Shown: positions 1 to 6,400 of the stretch, one piece after another
Layout of the letters: every line of letters starts with the position of its first letter
Position numbering within the stretch: the stretch's first letter is position 1
Assembly: GCA_017354595.1 (NCBI GenBank)
Contig: JAFMQQ010000129.1
Coordinates: 1-7,745 of the forward strand
Length of the DNA stretch: 7,745 bases
DNA from: Micromonosporaceae bacterium
GTDB taxonomy: Bacteria > Actinomycetota > Actinomycetes > Mycobacteriales > Micromonosporaceae
Reading direction: 5' to 3'
Notes under the pieces: model-generated
Databases searched by the model: none
Seen by the model: only the letters and a program-made list of their open reading frames with translations
What the model was told of the DNA's origin: nothing
Translations under genes and position numbers: made by a program

Positions 1-2
1 AC

Positions 3-491
3 AGCAGCTTCCGGCTGGTCAGCGAGCAGAGCGGGCGCTTCGTACGGGACCCGCTCGCGGCCGGCCGGCAGCCGCTGGCGTACCGGTCGGCGGAGGGTCC
101 GCGCGAGCCGTACCACCCGACCCAACGGCCGGCCGAGGTGAGCGCCGCGGAGCAACGGGCGGTGGCGGCCCGTGCCGCGGTGACCGACTTCCGGGCGCGC
201 GAACTGGAGCCGCTGATGCGGCGGCTGGACGTCACCGACCCCGGGCAGCTGTCCCGGTCGCACCTGTCCGACACGCTGCGGCAGCTGCGTACCGAGAACG
301 CGGGCGATCCGGCGCGGTTGCGCCTGGTTGACCAGCTGGAGGGACTCGCCTCGCGGCACGCCCAGCTGGAGGCGGCCGCCCGTACCGCCGTCGCCGACCT
401 GCCCCGGGCCGCGGCCCGGGACATCCTGGCCGACCGGTACCAGATCACCGGCGAGAACGTCGTCGCCGATGTCGCCGGCGCCCGCGGCCCC
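3..491 (+). other. N-terminal helical segment of the giant protein
   Basis: Residues 1-163. After an extended stretch rich in Pro, Tyr and Arg (about 20-45), residues 46-143 are strongly helix-forming, with regular Leu/Ala spacing and abundant Arg, Glu and Gln. Examples are LRQLRTENAGDPARLRLVDQ (92-111) and the following LEGLASRHAQLEAAARTAV (112-130). The pattern suits a helical bundle or short coiled coil. There is no signal peptide and no lysine; the first lysine of the whole fragment is residue 335. I do not recognise a family. It could be the C-terminal part of a domain that begins upstream. Confidence 0.4.
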
Positions 492-3400
492 GGTGAGTTC
501 TCCGTCGCCGGCTTCCAGCGCACGCCCGATGGCGGCCACCGGCTGGTGGTCCTGGAGACCGTGCCCACCCAGCGGACCAGCCATGTGCTGCAGGACGGTA
601 CCCGGACCCAGCGCGGTACCCCGGAGTACCTGCGCGACGTGTTGCAGACCAGCCAACCGCTGCACGAGTACCTGCGGGCACACCCCGACCTGCTGGACGA
701 GGTGCATCGCGCGCTGACCCGTGGCGACCTCACGGTGGAGTACCGCCGGGTCGAGGTCGAGGTCGACCAGTCGCACAACATTCGCATGTGGACACACGAG
801 CTGCCCACCACCGGACTGGACCTGCACGGCATCGCCGACTCGCTACCGCCGCCGACCGGCCGGCCGGATCCGCTGCTCGGCGCCCGGCTGCACGAGGCCG
901 CGCAACACGTCAGCGGCCTGCTCGGTGCGCCGGGTGAGCGGCACGGCATCGCCCGGGTGACGGTGCGCAACGACCACACGCTGGAGGTGCAGCCGGCCCG
1001 CGGCAAGCCGTACCAGCTGGAGATCGGTACCGGCCACGGCGAGCACCCGTTCACGGTGACCGTCGACCGCGACGGCACCACCCATCACATCGAGGTCTCA
1101 CACACGGTCGCGGACCGGCTGGACCAGGCGGGCATCGAGCGGCTGCTCGCCCGCGCGATCGGCCACGCGGACGGCGAGGTGGGCGCATCCACCGGCGGGC
1201 GGCTGACCCGGTTCTTCGGGTTGCACGGCGGCCGGTTGGGCGGTCACGACACGCTGACCATCGACCCGAAACCGGGCCGGCACGAGCGGCTGAGCTACCG
1301 CGACCTCAGCCACCTGGGCGAGTTCGAGGCGCTGACGAGGCTGCACGAGGGCAGCACCGGGAGCCAACGGGCCGCGGTGGAGCACGAGGTGCAGCGGTTC
1401 ATCGAGGAGCACGGCCTGCGCGAGGGCCTGCCGGGCGCCGACCGGCGCGCTCCACTGGCCGGCGGGCGGCTCTCCGCGCCCGCCCGGGATCTGCTGGATC
1501 AGCACCGGGTCTGGTGGCGCGACTCCGACCCGGTGGTCGCCGGTACCCGTACCCTGCTGTCCGGTAAGACCTTTGCCGGGGCGAAGGTCGAGCCGGTGCC
1601 CGCGCCGGGCAAGGTGTACTACCAGATCGATCCCGAAGGGTGGCGGGAGTCGGTCCGGGCACCGTTCACTGTGGAGGTACGTTCCGGTACGGTCGCCCGC
1701 GGTGTCGCCGAGTTCCACGGCACGCTGCGCCCACGCCACTTCGAGCTGGTCGTCGACCGCGGCTCGTTCGACCTCCAGGGACCCGGCCGGGCCCGGTTCG
1801 AGGCCGCGCTGAAGGACACCTTCGCCGCGAAGATCCTGCAACAGGCCGCCCGCCCTGGCGAGCTGCCCTGGCGGCTGCGCGACCGGCTCGCGGTCAACCT
1901 GCCGAGTGAGGCCGGTACCGCGACCATGCTCGGCGTGGCGCATGTGCTCGCCTCGGAGGTACTCACCACCAAGGGTGTGGCCTCCTCACTGGTCGACATC
2001 GCCACCAACAACAGCCTCAACCGGGCCATCACCATGGACCGGGTCAACGCCGAGCACAACCGGCAGCTGGCCCAACTGCCCGAGGGGCACGACGAGCGGC
2101 CGCTGCAGGACCGGATCGAGGGCGTCTACACCCGGCTCAACGACCTCGCCGAGGCGCTGGGTGACCCGTCCCTGGCGCCGCGCGGGGTGCAGCCGGCCCC
2201 GCACCCGCACCCGGACCCGCACCCGGTGCCGGAGACCGTGGCCGGGCCGCTGCGGCACGAGGTCCGGCAGCAGATCCACCAGATCGACCGGCAGTTGTCC
2301 GGCCGGCAACCGATCGAGCACCTGGCCAAAGTGAAGCCGATGCGCGATGACCGGTACCGGCTGAGCGTCAAGGGCCTCAAGGGCGAAGCCGTGGCCCGGG
2401 TGGTGGTCGAGCGCACCGGTCTCACCAAGCAGATCGAGGTGCGCTTCGCCGAGAAGGATATCCAGCTGCGGGTACCGCCGGAGCTGGCCGGCGAGCCGAA
2501 GGACCTGCAGGCGGCGCTGCGGGAGGCGCTCGGCGAGGCGGCACGCCGCCAGTACGAGATCAACCAGCAGGTGGCCGGCCTGGTGACCGAGCTGGAGCGG
2601 GGCGGAGTCGCGGAGGCGCAGCAGGACATCCCGATGTACCTGGCCGCTGAGTCCCTGGCGCACAACCTCGGCAATGTCATCGTCCCCGCGGGCGCCGCGC
2701 GGGCGGTCACGCACGCCATCGTGGAGCGGTACCTCGGCCACCGGATGCAGGACCTCGCCGACCTGCGGGAGAGGTTCGACGCGGCCGAGTCCGTACGCAT
2801 TGACGGCGGGCACCAGCAGGTGGCGGGCAGCGAGATCGTCGAGCTGGCCCGCAACGGGCAGGGCGTGGCGCAGCACCTGCTGGACAGCGTCACCGGCAGC
2901 GCCCATCCGGCGGCCCCGGCGCCGGCGGCCGTGGCGAGCCACCCGGCCGCGGTCGATGCGGCACGGCAGGCGATGGTCGAGGTGAACCGCGCTCACGACT
3001 ACACCTTCCAGCAGGTGAAGGAGACCTTCGACCAGGCCGGAAACGTAGCCCGTTCCGTTTACAAGTCGGACCGGCTGGGCTTCAAGTACGACGTGCAGAT
3101 CCGGCTGACCTTCGGCCACATCGAGGACGGCCGGGCGGTGACGCCGGTGGCTCACCGGGTGAAGCGCGGGCAGTTCGACCTGATCGTCAACACCGATGCC
3201 GACCCGGCCGCGATCCGGCACGCCATCACGCACATCGCCGACAACATCATGTACGACCGCGAGCACAAGGTACCGCTGCGGCAGCGGCTGTACGAGGACT
3301 TCATGCCGGTGGGTGTCCGGGGCGCCACGGCCGCGGCGGTGGGTCTGATCAGTGGCTCGATCGGCGCCGGCGCCCTGGCCGGAGTGGGCGCCGGGATGCA

Positions 3401-6400
3401 CATGGCCACCCGGTGGCTCGACCGGACCCACCAGTTGCACCTGCACGACCTGGAGCTGACCAAGGCACTGCGCGCGACAAGCACCAACGACGTACCGCCG
3501 GAGTCACTGCGGGAGCGGCTGGGCGAGTTCCAGGAGCCGGTCACCGAGCTGGAGCAGCAGGTCCGCCAGGTGGAGCAGGCGCTGGCGGGCGACCCGCGGA
3601 CCGCGGCCGCGGTGGCCCAGTTGCGCCACGCACTGGGCGAGATCCCGCATACAGCCGCGGATCTGCTCGACGGCCTGCACCAACAGTTGGGCGACATGCC
3701 ACGGCAGGCAACCGTCGCCCGGGTGACCGACGCGGAGCACACCTACCGGGTGACGTTGAAGGGCGCCAACGGCCGGCCCGAGACGTTCACCTTCGAAGTG
3801 CGACCCGGGCACACCGGGGATGCTCCGCTCGCGGTGCACCGGGTCGACTCGGACGTCACCTTCGCCATCCGGGTCGACCCGACCCGGTCGCCCGACCAGA
3901 TCGGCCAGGCGGTGCGCGGCTGGCTGGGCACCGAGATCGACCGCGCCGCACACCAGCCGAACGGCCTGCTCAGCGTCAGGGGACGGCTGCTCACCTTCAC
4001 CAGGGACACCGCCGCACAGGCCGTCGCGTCGGGGACCAGCCTCGCCCTGTACCCGGTCGCCAGCGCGGCCGGAGTACACGTGCCCGGGCACAATCCAGAT
4101 CTTCATCACGTGGAGATCGAGGGCGGCTGGGTCACCAATGCCGGGGCCGGTGCCGGAACCACCCAGGTGACCGAACACTCGGTCCAGGCGCACCAGGCGG
4201 TGACCGACCAGAACCGCGCCGAGCAGTTGCAGCGGTACTTCGGGACCGCCCCTGAAGAGCAGCTCGGGGTGTTCACCGCGGACAGCAACCACCTGATGGA
4301 CCGCACCTGGGAGGCGTACGAGCGGCTGCGCCACCTGGAGGAGATCGCCGCGCAACTGCCGCCCGCGCAGCGCCCGGCGCTGCTGCAGCACGGCCCGGTG
4401 ACAGCCGGCACCGACCTGGTGGCCTGGGGCGAGGCGTCGCCGGAGGTACGCAGCCTGGAGCAGGAGCTGGGCCGCCAGATGTTCGCCGATCCGCGGGCCC
4501 GGGCGGCCGCGGACGCGACCCTGACCCGGCTGGTGGACACGCTGGCCACCCTCAACGGCAGGCCACCACACGAGATCGAGGCACTGCTGCTGCACGGCGA
4601 CTTCCGCAACGCCGGCCAGCTCGCCGCGGACCTGACCTCGATGGCCGAGGTACACCAGAGCGGCAACCTGCGGATGGTGATGACCGCGGTCTTCAACGGT
4701 GTGATGGAGATCCATCACCCGCTGGACCTGACCCACACGCTCACCCGGGTACTGCACGAGCCGGGGTGGGAGGCGAAGATCGGTGCGGCCGGCCTGGACG
4801 TCGATGCGCTGCGGCCGGTGCGCGACCGGCTGCTGGCACTGGATGCGACCGAGGGCGGCGTGGCCGAGCCGGGTCTGGCGCGGTCCAACCTGATGGAGAC
4901 CCGGCTGCTCGCCGGCGACGCCGGGCACGCCCGGCTGGTCGCCGCGGAGCACGCGGCCAGCCAGGGTGCCCGGGTGGAGCGCAGCGCCGAGCAGGCGGCC
5001 ACCCAGCTGAGGACCCGGGCGGACCTGTCCGATCTGGGTACCCCGCTGCACGAGGCCGAGTACCGCACCCTGCTGGCGCACGACCGGCTGCCCGCCGGCG
5101 TGACCGGCAACCCGCGCCGCTACGACCTGCCGCCCGGTTCGCTCGGGCCGGAGTTGCCCGTCGGTTGGGTACACGGCGAAGCGCGGTACGCGATGCTCCC
5201 CGACCATCCCTGGTACCAGGAGGTGGTGGACGGGCACGGCCTGCCCGTCGTCTCCGGCATCTCCGGTACCGCCGGCCGCCTGCTCGCGGTCTTCGACTGG
5301 CTGCGGGTCCCGGAGGTCTCCCAGGCCGAGTTCCTGCACGCGCTGATCGGCTGGATGCTGCCGGCCGGCGACCATTCGCTCTACGAGCTGTTGCGCGGTG
5401 CCCAGCTCGCGGCGCCGGCACTGCTGGGCGAGCCGGGGCGCGGGTTCAGCAGCGTGACGGACATGTTGAACCGGATCCCCGGCCTGTCGCCGGAGGCGCT
5501 GCGCAACGCGATGGAGCATGCCGCGCTGCAGCCGGCGCAGCACTCCGCGCCGCCCACCGCGATGCTCGACCTGATCGACCGGGTCGATGCGGTACGGGCG
5601 CAGGACGGGCTGCTGGACGACAATGCGCTGCGTCGCCTGCTGGACCAGTTGCCGACCGTACCGGGGCTGACCGCGCCGACCGTACACAGCCTGACCGACC
5701 TGCTCGCGGCCGCCCACCCGGGGGCCGAGCAGCGCGCCGCCCTGCTGCGGTTCGCCGCCCCCGCGCTGGGCCGCGACCCGGGCCAGGTGTCGCTGGAACG
5801 CGTCGGTGGCGAGAGTGCCGCCAAGGGGGCCTCGGGCGCGCCGGTCTTCTGGGTTCGGGACGCCGCCGGCGAGCGGGTCGGCGTGGTGAAGGTCTTCCCG
5901 GACGCGGGCGAGTTCGCCCGCGAGACGGCGGGACTGGCCCGGCTGGCGGAGGAGCAGCTGGACCGGCTGGCGGTACCGGTGGTACGCGGCCTGGGTGTGG
6001 CGCGGGCCGGTGACGCCAGCGCCGGGGTACTGGTGGCGTCTGTCGCAATAGGACACCCACTCGACGACCTGATGCTCGCCGTACGCGATGCCGTACCGCA
6101 GGCCCGCGAGGCGGCCGTGGCGGAGCTGCTGCGCGGGTTCCGGGACACCGGCGCCGCGATGGCCGAGATGCACACCCGACCGGCCGGCTCGGGCGGACCG
6201 GTCGCGGAATGGTTCGCCGACCGGCATGCGACCGTACGCGCGGCGGAGGCGGTCCGCGAATGGGCGAGCCACGAGGCTTTCGCCCGCCGGTTCGGGTTCG
6301 ACGGAAGCCGGGTGCTGGACCGGTTCGAGCAACTGCACGAGGCGATGCGGCGCAACCCGGGGGTGGCGGCGCTGGTACACGGTGACCCTCACCCGGGCAA

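Noticed and set aside
1986..3446. A 486-codon minus-strand frame, and a similar one at 1098-1943
   Set aside because: Same cause: both are in register with the forward codons and end opposite forward TCA codons at 1986 and 1098.
5160..5531. ADP-ribosyltransferase domain, suggested by Arg, a Ser/Thr loop and a Glu-containing motif
   Set aside because: The R-S-E class needs an S-T-S strand and an E-x-E turn in defined order; the serine loop here is helical in character and only a single Glu in DHSLYE is present.
4766..6013. A 415-codon forward frame in another register
   Set aside because: The product is dominated by Arg, Gly, Ala and Pro, overlaps the real frame through two domains, and has no recognisable motif; it is a high-GC shadow.
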